Shown: positions 21,035 through 32,060 of the stretch, piece after piece
How the letters are laid out: every line of letters starts with the position of its first letter
How positions within the stretch are numbered: position 1 is the first letter of the stretch
Assembly (NCBI GenBank): GCA_023853785.1
Contig: JAJIRX010000108.1
Location: 1 to 60,410, forward strand
Direction of reading: 5' to 3'
DNA: 60,410 nucleotides
From: Psilocybe azurescens
Lineage: Eukaryota > Basidiomycota > Agaricomycetes > Agaricales > Agrocybaceae
The notes under the pieces: model-generated
What the model saw: the letters and a program-made list of their open reading frames with translations, nothing else
Database searches by the model: none
Told to the model about the DNA's origin: nothing
Program-made: the position numbers and the translations under genes

Positions 21035-24000
21035 ATGTCGCAGCAACAACGCAGGCCATCCCGGCACTCTCCGCCCAGCCCGCTCGTCGGCGCACCCGCC
21101 TCGCAGTCAGGCTCTCCTCCAGCTCGCACAGCGGCCACCAGCCCCAGGCTCCCCCAGCCGCAGTACGCAGACTACACCCCAAACCTGCAGCAGCAACAGG
21201 CGCAGCTCCGTTCGCCCGGCACGCCGATGCAGCGCGAAGACTCGCGGCTCCTCGCCGGCTTTGCGTCCTCGCCGTCCTCGCCCCTCCCCGTGTCCCCGGT
21301 CCAGGGCCAGCTGGTCGCCCCGCAAGCGCAGGGCCACAATCCGTTCGCCGCCTCGCGCGCGGGCACCGTCACGCCTAATACCTCCCGCCCCGTGTCCCGT
21401 GGGTCGATCAATCCGTTCCCCGCTTACAACATCAACAACCCGGCCTCCTCATCGTCGCCGCCATATGCAGCACCAGGCGGCAGCCCCATGCGCTTCTCGC
21501 CGGCGGGCAGCCCCGCTGCTGCTGACGAGGGTGTGTTCGCGACGCTCGGGTTGGGCCCCAATAGCAGCGGGTTCCCCTCCGCGATGGGTGCAAAGGGCGC
21601 CGGGTCGATGGTCCTCTATCGCCTCGCGGACGATCCGCGGGCCAGTGCGAGCAGCTCCCCAATTCGAATACCAAGGACCCGCTGCTCTTCCCACCGCGCT
21701 TTCCTCCCTCATTGTCATCATCCCCTCCCCTCGCTCAACAATCCGAACCGTCTCTCGTATACCTCGACAGGGGGAGATGCCGACTCCATTCTCTCTTTCG
21801 CTGAGAGCAAATATCCCTTGACTGGACCTGGAGCTGGGAGCGGGTCCAGCAGCGTACGCGGGCTGATCCCGTACGTGTACGATCCCATGATCGATGAGAA
21901 CGAGCCACTGGATGAGGAGGATCTGTTGCATGATCCAAATCCAAAGGCATACCTGAACAGCAAGTACCAGGGTGTCATCAAGGGTGCGGGGAAGGGATAT
22001 CCAGTTTCGAAAGGTTCAGGCGCGAGGAGCAAGGAGGGTAGAGGGTCGAATATGGGGGATCGCATATTGGGCATGGGGGCGTACTGTTTGGGAGAAAAAC
22101 ACTTTCCGTGGCGTGGTGTCCTGAATATCGGCGTCCTTGTGTTGCTCGTGCTGGGCATGCTCTGCCTGTTCGCGTTCTATCCGATACTGACTTTCTACCG
22201 GGATGCGGCGAAGAACAACGCAATTGAGGGGAATATTAGAATTAATGGGACCGGGCAAGCCAGCGTTTTGTACGTGCTCTCTTCTATTATTCATCTTGTG
22301 TTGGATTGTCACTGACTAATTGACGTCTATTTTTCTATCTCATATCTCGTCTAATCTATTCCTTGTCGCATCTCTACTCCATTTTCTATTTCCATCTTTT
22401 TCTATTCCATTTCTGACCTCTTGCCTATCCCATCTATCAACTATCCCGTGTCTCGTTTCTAATCTATTCCTATCCCATCTCTAACGTACTCTCGCGCCAA
22501 TTTTTCACTCCCTATCCCATCTTTATATAACTTATTCCTTTCTAACCTGTTCCTATTCCCCTTTTCATCTCTAATCTAACCCCCAACTATTCTCTGTAAT
22601 CTCTAATTTACTCCCTATGATCTTTAACCTATTCTCTAACCCTGTTTTTATTTATTTTCTGTCCCATCTCTCGAACCTACTTCCTTATCCCATCTTCGAC
22701 CTATTCTCTCAACCCATTTTCTATTCCCTATTTTATTTCTAACCCCTTTCCCCACTCCATCGCGAATTAACGACGCACAGATTCCAGATGCCGGACCCGA
22801 TAGACGCCGACACACCCCAATCCGCGCGCTCGCGCACGGGCTTTGATGGCCAGGAGTACGAGCTCGTGTTCAGCGACGAGTTCGAGAAAGCGGGGAGGAC
22901 GTTTTACGCTGGTATGTGTCTTTCTCTCTTTTCTGTCGCTGCTACTCTCTCTCGCTGGCTCTCTTTTCTTGATTCGACTTGTTGCTATTATTCCTTCGTT
23001 CTTTTTCAATCCCATGTTCCTCGACTTGCTGCTCGTCTTTTCTCTCTCTCAAACACAGTTCCAAGTGTCTATTCCGTTAAGTCGAGTCGACTTGGCTCGA
23101 CTGGCCCCTTTTTGTTTTGTGTTTTTATTGCCTCTGAGAGCAGGGTACATGATCCTCCTGCTGGTTCCTCTACGTTTGGAGCGCATCTGTTAAAATAATG
23201 GATGTTTGTGTACACGACTCGATTTGTGGCTTCGTTTTATCTTACTTCCATCCTCTATGTGCCCGATCATTTCCACATTTTCCACGGACAGACGGAAAGA
23301 CAGACGCTAACCCATCAAATTTTATTTTTCGAACAGGCGACGATCCGTTCTGGGAGGCGGTGGATCTATGGTACGGCGCGACGCAGGACCAAGAGTGGTA
23401 CGACCCTCAGCAAGTCACAACACGGGATGGAGCGTTGGTCATCACCATTGACTCGGTGACAACGACGCAGGCTGGTACCACACCTGGTAAGCATTATTTT
23501 TCTCTCTCCACGTTCGTTCTTATGCGAACAAAATAATTTATTTTTAGGCTCGACGGCACCTTTCACGGTGGACGATAATCATGAACTGACATACCGCTCG
23601 GGCATGCTGCAGACGTGGAACAAGTTTTGTTTCACTACGGGCTATATTGAAGTCAGCGCTACGTTCCCAGGACCCGATCAGCAGACGCAGGGTTATGTGC
23701 GCATCTTTCTCTCCTCTTTTCACTTTTACCTTTCCTGACACTGAGATTTGACAATAGTGGCCTGGTGCATGGACGATGGGTAATCTGGCGAGACCCGGCT
23801 ATCCGGCTACTACTGATGGGCTGTGGCCTTACACGTATGTTTCTGTCTTTCATTCTTGTTGGTGATGCGCTGCCGTGCTTACGAATGCGTTGCGTTGTGT
23901 AGATACGACTCGTGCGACGTGGGCACATTCCCTAACCAGACGAATAAGGATGGATCGGGCCCTGCTGCTGCGATCCGCTCGGATGCATCGCGCCCAAATT

Positions 24001-24980
24001 ACAATTACGCGCTGAGCTGGCTCCCTGGCCAACGCCTGAGGTGCGCTTGATGGTCCTTCGAGCACTCGTACCTTTTTTTTCTGACTAATACTTTTCTTTC
24101 CTTCGTTCAGCGCATGCTCATGCCCCGGCTCGGACCACCCAGGCCCCGACGTGACGCGCGGCCGCGGCTCGCCCGAAATCGACATCTTCGAAGCCGAGCG
24201 CGACAAGAACTTCGACGTCGGCCACGTCGTCTCGCAGTCCGCGCAGTTCGCGCCCTTCTCGCACGACTACCTCTACTCGAACGACTCCGGCGGGTGGACG
24301 AACTTCGACACCACCCGCACGCGCGCGAACACGTACCGCGGGTCTGCGATCCAGCAGAGTGTGTCCGGGCTGACGCGGACGCCCGCGGATATGTTCCAGG
24401 GGTCGGGCGCGAACTACAAGACGTTTGGGTTTGAGTATTGGAGCGACCCGAATGACCGGAATGGGGGCAGTATTACGTGGCAGGTGGATGGGCAGCGCAC
24501 GCATAGGGTCATTGCGAGCGCGGTGGGCCCCGATCAGGGGGATGAGGGGAGTGGTGTGGGCCAGAGGATTATTCCGGAGGAGCCGATGAGTATTGTGCTC
24601 AATTTGGGTATCTCCAGTACGTTTTTTCTTTCTTTCTTGGGTTTTTTTATTGGAGAGGGAGAGCTCATTCGCTTTTTGTGTATAGGTAACTGGCAGAAGG
24701 TCGATCTAAGCTCGATGTTGTTCCCTGGCGAGATGAAGATCGACTACGTGCGCGTGTATCAGCGCAAGGGACAGACGAACACGGGATGCGACCCCAAGAA
24801 CTACCCGACGGCGAAATATATTAATGACCATTTGGAGGCTTATACTGGTGGGTTTTTTGTTCTTGTTTTCGACTGGAGTGAATTGGCGTTGACCTTGCCT
24901 TGGATTGATATCGGGTAGATGTGAACATGACGTCGTGGAAATGGGACAAACCGAAGAACTCCATGTATGATGGATGTTAA
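21035..24980 (+). CDS. Beta-glucan synthesis-associated protein, SKN1/KRE6 family (GH16 fold)
   Basis: Nine exons join into an 869-residue protein: 21035-22269, 22781-22911, 23337-23486, 23548-23696, 23758-23834, 23903-24040, 24111-24616, 24686-24847 and 24919-24980. All borders keep frame and end at TAA 24978-24980. The protein is type II-like. A long Ser/Pro/Gln-rich cytosolic head (1-365) is followed by one membrane segment (about 372-398, [18 protein letters not shown]) and a lumenal SKN1 domain starting at [10 protein letters not shown]. Motifs include [30 protein letters not shown] and the glycosidase-type EIDIFEAE (E-x-D-x-x-E). It ends NSMYDGC. Yeast Kre6 and Skn1 are needed for beta-1,6-glucan and act in the secretory pathway. 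Introns 1 (511 bp) and 2 (425 bp) are unusually long. Residues about 206-246 appear to be read in a shifted frame (see findings). A scrambled relic of the gene lies at 9423-10295. Confidence 0.9.
22330..22770 (+). repeat. Pyrimidine-rich degenerate minisatellite in intron 1 of the SKN1/KRE6 gene
   Basis: Repeated variants of CTAATCTATTC, CTATCCCATCTCT and TAACCTATTC fill most of intron 1, with almost no purine runs. The unit is about 20-25 bases and poorly conserved. It explains the unusual 511-base intron. Confidence 0.65.
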
Positions 24981-27665
24981 GTTGGTTTTTAATGGACGGG
25001 ATGGACGAGGACGAGGAGGACGAAGAACATGAAGAGGCGGCGTCGAGTCTCGACATGCCGTTCAATCGTGCTCCCACAGACACACTGTCGACGGCCCTTC
25101 CCTTCCCTTCTTCCTCTGCCTTTTTGTGTCTATCCCCAACCTGTACATCGGAATTTTTACCCTCTCACTTTCGGTTCATCGACATCATCATCATCATCGC
25201 CATCGTCCTTCACATATTTTATCCCATCGACATTGTACAATCGTACAACTCAAATGCTTCGCCAGTGTCCGCCGGTCGAAAAACCTACATTCCTGCCTAC
25301 TTGCTCGAATCTTTTGTGCCCATCTTTCTCGTCGTCGTGATAACCAACTCGCCAACTGCGCAACACCTGAATCGATTGACACTTACACGCGCTCCTCTTT
25401 TCTCTCGTAATTGTATGCATCTATCCCCGCCCGCACTAACGCCAACGCTTCTGCTCTGCTTCTGCTACCATATTACGACATGCATCAAAAATCCATCTTT
25501 GCATCGGCGCCCGCCATATGTTTTTTTTTTCCTTTGCTTTTTCTGTGGGATGGATGCATCGAAGGGCCGGTGGGTAGAGATGGTTTGGAACGAAGACGAC
25601 GTGAATACGGTTTCATCCATCGAGGACACAGACGATATTCATTCGCTTTTTGTTCGTTCGTTTGATTCATTTATTCATTCATTCGACACAGCCACAGTCA
25701 CAGCCACACACCCCTAGCGTCTTATCTGTTTATAACTTTTAATTGCCATTTCTTTCTTTCGGTCGGTCGGGCCGCTGTTGTTGTTGTGATCATGTCTTTT
25801 TTTCTTTTTCTTCGAACAACTCTGTCGCATACCCTTCCAGTACATAAACCATACAGCCTATACAGCATACGTACAGCCTATACTTCTTCCCCTTCGACTT
25901 TGCTGTCTCCTTTTCTTACTTGCTTACTTACTACTTCTACACGCACAGCCACGTTAACGTTATCCCTGTTGCTGTTTTATCTCTTTTTTTACTTTGTTAT
26001 TCTTATAGATGTCCTTCAATGCTGCTGAATTCCTTTTCTCCCTTCCTCCCGTCGCCGCTTATTTCTTATTTCTGGAACCACGCTCTTTGTTTTTCTCCCT
26101 GCCCTTCTATGCGTACTGCTTATCAACGGCTTTCGCTGCTGCCTGGGGCGCTTTCATTCTTTTGTGTATACACACTCGTTGTTTGTTTTCTGGTTTTTTT
26201 TCTTTCTGGGAAAAGAAAAAAAGAAAGGGTTTTCAAATTCGATTCAATTGGGTTTTTTTCTTTTTCTCCCTGGCGCTGCGCATTTCTGAATCTCTCTTCT
26301 CTCTTTTTCGCCTTTTGTTAACATAAAACATGAATTATTTATTGGTTTTGGTCTGGCTTTTTCCCTGGATCATTAGGTTCCTCCGAGATATTATGAAAAC
26401 TGCATTTTGTAGCAGTCGGAATCGATCGAGGTTTGTATTATGTACTATGTATGCGCGTCGTTCGCCGTTATAAACGCGCGTATCTTGGAATATTCAGACC
26501 TCCCCATCTTTGTAAACTTTGAACCTCACTGAGTAGCTCTTGAGACCGTTCGTCGATGTACACGATACACATAGGCATCGGCGGGAGGGGTGATGGGAGT
26601 AGAATTTCAACTCACAGCAATGGGGTAGCGGACAGGCCGTCTGCACAGACTCTGAGTCTCAGTACGCTAATATCTTTATATAAGCTGAGCGCTGAGCACC
26701 AACGGGCGTCTACACCAATACAGTACTTCTGTCGATGAAGTATGAAGCTTGAAGGCCGATCCCTATTATGAGCCTCGCGTCACCCCGATACAAAATCAAG
26801 CGGAAGTCAAAACAAGATAATCGCTTGCCATAATTCACTCCAAAATGCATCCGAGTCTTGGAATGGAACAATGACTCCATAAGCCAAACACTGCTAGTCG
26901 CCTTGTAAGTCAAAGGGATACCCATGAGAACAATGCACACCCATTGAAATTTACCACCGCTTGGCGACTCGTAGTCAAATACTCGAGTTGAAGCAAAATT
27001 GAAAATATACATACCATTGTTCACTGGCATATCCCTCAATGGTATAAAATGATGAACAATGGCCTATCTTCGTCCCAATTCCCATACAAGCTATCCGTTG
27101 ACTGGCACTGGCGCCACAAATACTTAATCGTGAATGACAGCCCTCATCCAAAATGGCCCTCATGCCACGCGTCCCAACAGCACATCAAGCCTACCTTCGA
27201 ATTGTAGTCTAAGTCTATGTCCAAATCCAGGCATCTCTCCTGCGGCTGTGGCTTGAAGGCCAAGGGGTTCATTGACAGGGCCAAGGTTCAAGACGAGGGA
27301 GGGCGACCGTCATTGAAATTTTCGCACCTTAATAAACACAGAGCGGAACCGAATACTGACAGCAATTTTCGTTGTCAAAGCCCGGAGAAATCAGCTTCTT
27401 AGAAGGTACAATGACCTCCGGTCAAGGGACCAAATACTGCGCGCGAAAGGTCACTCACAGACACAATGTCCGCGCCTAACACTTTATCGACGGTGTGCAC
27501 ATGGCTCGGGGTATAAAACGAGACAGAGTACCCAACATATTTCCCATTTCAATCCACAGCTTTCATACTCTCTCCTAGCCTTCGCCGAAAAGCGCCACGC
27601 AATTAGAAATTGCTTAACATACCCGATCTAGCACAGTACACATAGAATTCTCCTCCGACAGAACT
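24981..27665. other. Long intergenic region, no supported gene
   Basis: The first 1.4 kb is T-rich with (GTCA)n, (ATTC)n and T-run tracts that produce long but meaningless open frames such as 24974-25717. From about 26550 the sequence is ordinary AT-balanced DNA with short frames on both strands. No motif, tRNA or repeat of other parts of the window was recognised. Confidence 0.4.
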
Positions 27666-28560
27666 ATGCCACGTGAACCAACAGCGCATCAGATCACTTC
27701 CGCGCAGAAAAAGAAAGCCTTACAAGGTTCAATTCCCTTCCCATCTCCAAGTGAGCCTCCCACGGTCGAATGGAGCCACATGCCGTCTGTACAAATCCCT
27801 ACTGCCCTACACACTCTAGGGCCCAAATGCTCGTCCTGTACCTCTTCACTCATCACGTGTGCATTGCTCTCAGCACACGCTTCCAGCCCACCTTCCAATT
27901 CGGATTTGAACCATAAACATACGCCAGCATGCTGCCCTATAATCATTTTCGGAAAAGCAAAATCGACCCGGTACGCGACTCAGGCGCCCATAATCCGGTC
28001 GAGAATTACTTCTCCATCACGTACCTCAGAGCACATTATAACAGATTTCCCTCTGCGTATCCCAGTCTCCAGATGCCCAATGATTCTGACTTAGTTCTCG
28101 GAGACATTCACAAAATGACACCGATTTTATCCAGTTTCGTGTGATGGTGAGTGCTCCTTTCTCAAAGTTACGTAGTCATGCTTACCTACTATTCGCCATA
28201 GTGGCCTGGCTATACGGATTCCGAGAAGGAAGTGACAATAAGAATCCGCGATATGACACGCGTCGAGCTGGCCTGTTTCGCTGCCGAACGCGTCGTTAAG
28301 TTCATAGAGGTGAATCTCTCCCTCAAGTTCTTCACTGAAATATAATCTAATATATCCATTCGATTAACTCGTCAATCAATTAATCAATGGACCTAGTGTA
28401 TCAAATCAACGGACACCATCAATAACAAATCCTCTTGCAAAGTGCAGACACCACGGAAGCTTTCTGGAAAGGGCAACTTGAAGTTCATATACGACATATT
28501 TCACAAGAATATCAACCCCGGCGACGTCAGGCTCTCGGGCCTCATGAACACACATGGTAA
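27666..28560 (+). CDS. Hypothetical Cys-containing protein, probably multi-exon, possibly decayed
   Basis: From ATG 27666 (MPREPTAHQITSAQKKKALQG) the frame contains GPKCSSCTSSLITC and later HTPACCP, a loose cysteine cluster of C-x2-C-x6-C form. Around 27946-28140 a second frame (NPVENYFSITYLRAHY) looks more coding. Two plausible introns follow: GTGAGTGCTC...CCATAG ending at 28200, and GTGAATCTC...ending at 28398. The exons after them code WPGYTDSEKEVTIRIRDM and SGKGNLKFIYDIFHKNINPG. Continuation past GTAATTGTT at 28558 was not found. The family is unknown; the frame switch suggests an undetected intron or decay. It begins downstream of a weak GGTATAAAA box near 27509. Confidence 0.35.
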
Positions 28561-29600
28561 TTGTTGGCAACCTATCCTCGAGCTCATCCGGAAAAAATAG
28601 TGGAGCTGTAGCTGTATAAAATTCAATTGTGAAAAGAAAACTGAACTATACGACGGTATGTTGTTTAGTGCCAGACCAAGCTAAGACTACCGCCTGACCG
28701 AGCTTGGATTCGTACAACCTGACAGATGGCGTGCCGCATTAGTATGGAGGTATTAGATAAAGACCCGCCACATTTAAAACAGAATCTATCTTCTGTATAT
28801 ATAGCAGTAGTGAGGTAGTCTACCACCACTCAGGTTTAGTGAAACCTTAATACGCACGCCCTGTATGGTCAAACCACTACCCTTATCTTTCACTCGAATG
28901 CCCGCCAAACAAATGCAAAACCAACGCCAACACGCTTTCTACAAGGCTAACTTAGAATGTATATCATTAGGTTGTTCAATAGTAAGCTGAGATAGGTAGG
29001 CACTGCAGTAGAAGCCTATGCCGTTCCCGCCGGGTGTGCTAATGCTGATCTTCTCGGCGGCATTTGGTACAAGTTTATGGGCGCTTAATACCCTCGGATC
29101 ACTAACTGCCGATTAGATATACCCAGTTGGGTCGATCGTCTCCGCTTGTATTATCGATAGTAGCACCAACCCTGACCTGAATTCTGTAATGTTGATAATC
29201 GTACCCGCTACAGCCTTTAAATACTCCGTTCCAATTTTTGCCAGAGGTACAACCTAATTTAATTTCAAGTATTGCCTGCAGTTAATTATGGCGAAGTTCT
29301 TATTTTACGCACAATCCGCCTAGTCATTAGGAGGTAACCGAAACAATGGACTGCTGAAAGCATTCGTTACAAAGTTTCAAGTAGGCGAGAAGTCCAAATA
29401 TCTACCCAATTCATGAAACTCTATCGATAAGGCAGCTTAAGCTAACGTTAGCCAGAACAAGGCAAGTCTTGATTCAGATGACGGGCAATCAATAATAGAG
29501 GACACTAGTTTCAGGTAGTACTCTCTGGCCATGTAAAATCAAAAGAATTGAGATTTAGACCTCCGGGCAGCAACGGAGAGATAGTGCACCCATGCAAATT
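28561..29600. other. Intergenic, no supported gene
   Basis: AT-rich, with many stops in all frames. It probably contains the promoter of the small secreted protein gene at 29711. Confidence 0.4.
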
Positions 29601-29603
29601 GAT

Positions 29604-29610
29604 TATAAAA
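29604..29610 (+). promoter_or_regulatory. TATA box of the small secreted peptide gene
   Basis: TATAAAA lies 101 bases upstream of ATG 29711, a normal distance for a strongly expressed fungal gene with a short leader. Confidence 0.5.
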
Positions 29611-29710
29611 GGACCACAAATCTGTCGATCCAAAGGCTCAAAAGCCTCTTCAGCTTTTTGAATTTGCATTCAGCTACTAGTAGTCCAAGTACTCATTCTA
29701 CTATCAGACC

Positions 29711-30286
29711 ATGCAATCGTTCTCTAAGCTCCATCTCTTCGCTGTCCTCGGCGCCATGCTCGCGGTTAACCTCACCCTAGCCGCCCCACTCTCCACTAAC
29801 AGCCTGGACTTGATGGAGAGGTCCGATGCCATCGACTCAAATATCTATTCCATTGACGCTGCTGATGCTGCTGCTCTGGAGATGGAGGAAGATTTCAGCA
29901 TCTCCGATTTTGCTAAGAAAATCAAGTCGGTGGCTAATAAAGTCAAATCCGGCGTCAAGCAAGTGTAAGTCACCAACATTTGAATTCAATCAAAATTCGG
30001 TGAATACTAAATTGTAAATCACCTGGATTAATATAGAGCCACTATTGCAAAGCCCATTGTCGACACTGCTGCCAGTATTGCCCAGTAGTAAGTAGCGTAG
30101 CGCAGTTTAATTTTTCGTGTCAAATTTCTCATCTCGCTTGCTCTGATTGACATGAAACAGCACTCCTCTCGCTCCCGAAGCAAACATCGTGCACAAAGTT
30201 GTCGAGTGCGTATGCAATGCTATAATAATCCGCTCTATTTACTCACTATTATTCGTTTCAAATTCAGCAAAGCCGCTAATTTGTAA
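29711..30286 (+). CDS. Small secreted protein: signal peptide, acidic propart, Lys-rich amphipathic helix
   Basis: Four exons (29711-29964, 30037-30087, 30161-30205, 30268-30286) join with GT-AG borders into a 122-residue protein. Residues 1-25 form a signal peptide (hydrophobic core LFAVLGAMLAV, likely cut after LTLAA). Residues 26-66 are acidic, with many Asp and Glu and only one Arg. From about 67 the character reverses: KKIKSVANKVKSGVKQ and on to K90 gives seven Lys and no acid. Hydrophobic residues at 67, 71, 74, 78, 82, 85 and 88 follow a helical 3-4 spacing. A milder tail (91-122) has no Cys. Two Lys at 69-70 could be a processing site. The signal, acidic propart and cationic helix order is that of many membrane-active peptide precursors, but function is not shown. 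No family recognised. All frames are intact. Confidence 0.75.
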
Positions 30287-32060
30287 TCCTTGAACAGTCC
30301 TTTGGTATAGCCTATCCTATTTTTACTTCTCTCGTGTTTGATAAAGATATAAATATATAGGTCAAGCACCGCAGAATATTGGTCATGATGGGGTGCTGAA
30401 ATAGGGGTGTTTATTATAGGACCAGATTATGCAGTTTACTCAGTGGAAATGGATATGAAACAAAGAATTAAATGTAACAAACTTGAATGTTTTGCGATGC
30501 AGAGTCAATATAAGGTTTTCCACATCGGAGAAAACTAGAATAGCATCATCATAGGTATAAATATTCCCTATATACTATGAGTAGACATTTCATCTATGTC
30601 ATTACACTGTTGTAAGCCTGGCGCTCCAGTCTTAACACAGCCCCTTTTCCACATTGTCCTGTTTTCTACATCTACGTACACGTGACTGCGCATCCCCAGC
30701 CTTTTTTTGACAGCGACTTCTCTCTCCTTACGCACCGTACACATCTGTAACACAGTCAATCGTTCAATCGATATATCGTGGTCTTGTTATTTTTCGTGTG
30801 ACTCTCAGTGAGCCCTATGATGCCGGGCTTTTAACGCTCTGAGGGTGGATGACTCATCATTGTCACAGCCCAACTGCGACCCAGATTCGGTAACGAAGCT
30901 CTTTCTCCCAAATTTTGTTTTACAAATCTCAATCTTACTCTTCCACGTCATTCGTTCTCCCAATAGTAACTGGTATGACTGCGATAAGGCATATACCTCG
31001 ACTGCAACAGTACAAAACAATCAACTTCTCATTAATCATTACTTATCATGTCAGAGTTTCGGACATCCTTTGGGGCACGCTCCCTCAACGTTCCCTTTCA
31101 ACTTGACTGGTGAGAGTTGAGTTCTCGCCTTTCTTTGGTCTTGTCGTCTCTAGAAATATGGTCTCCTGACAATGCTACTTAAAAGAAATAGGGAAATATC
31201 TGGATTTCAGGTACCACCAAGGTACGGCAGACATGCTCGGACATGAGACTCAAGATCTATTATTCAACTTTAACACACTATAACTGTTGTATCGCTGCGA
31301 CATAGATCGATGCCTTGTGCGTCTAAATGATTCCCTGCATGGTCATTCTGGCTTCGACAATGCCGTACAATGACAAGTTATCGTGGAGCTCGGGATTGCT
31401 GATACATCCGACGTATCGTGCTTGGAATGTAGCGGGCCAATTGGATTGTTCTGTTCGCTCCTTCAGGTCAGAAAACCTATAAGAGGTGGTTGCATTAAGT
31501 ATTTACATAAACTCGGGGAATGAAAATCAACTGATTACCGTTCATTTTCCGATATTCCTTAAGCATCTTCCGCTCCAATTTACCTCCTGAAGTGAGCTTT
31601 GCAAGTGGAGTATCGCAGTGAAATGTATGCATACTTTCCCGCATATGATCAAGTATTGTCGACCACCGCAGGCCTGAATGGCGTGGTGCGATGCCTATCA
31701 AATCAAGAATTTGACAGAAATCCAGCGATCGAATGTTATTAAGTACCCCACCCCTTTTCCCTGTCATTTTTGTCTTTCTCCGCTGATTTCCTTGGTAGAA
31801 CCAACTCGAAGCCGTGAATGTTTACACCTGGTGACCCTACCCTCGCTCAATTGGCGCAATCACCCACAGCGCCCAGATTGTTTACGTATATACGCAAACG
31901 CACTTTACGACTCGGTCGGACATTACACTGCCTGATCAAAATGCACCGCAGCGTTATGTACAAATCGCGGATTAGATAAAAGGACGACGGTTCGTTTGAA
32001 GTGCCCCAGCATCTGCTTTCTCTTCCAGCTACACCTTAACTTTAGTATTCCGATCCAACT
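30287..32060. other. Intergenic, one weak minus-strand ORF
   Basis: The only sizeable frame is 31495-31767 on the minus strand (90 residues, no signal, no known motif). It could be a fragment of a larger gene but has no intron-exon support. The last 100 bases are the tyrosinase promoter, with GATAAAAGG at 31975-31983 lying 79-87 bases before the ATG. Confidence 0.35.

Noticed and set aside
21261..21821. Overlapping Pro/Arg-rich ORFs on both strands inside SKN1/KRE6 exon 1
   Set aside because: GC-rich low-complexity coding sequence leaves all frames open. Only the frame that joins the membrane and GH16 exons has domain support.
24974..25717. 247-aa plus-strand ORF downstream of SKN1/KRE6
   Set aside because: Driven by T-rich and TCATCA simple sequence in the 3' flank. 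It begins inside the last exon in another frame and has no domain.
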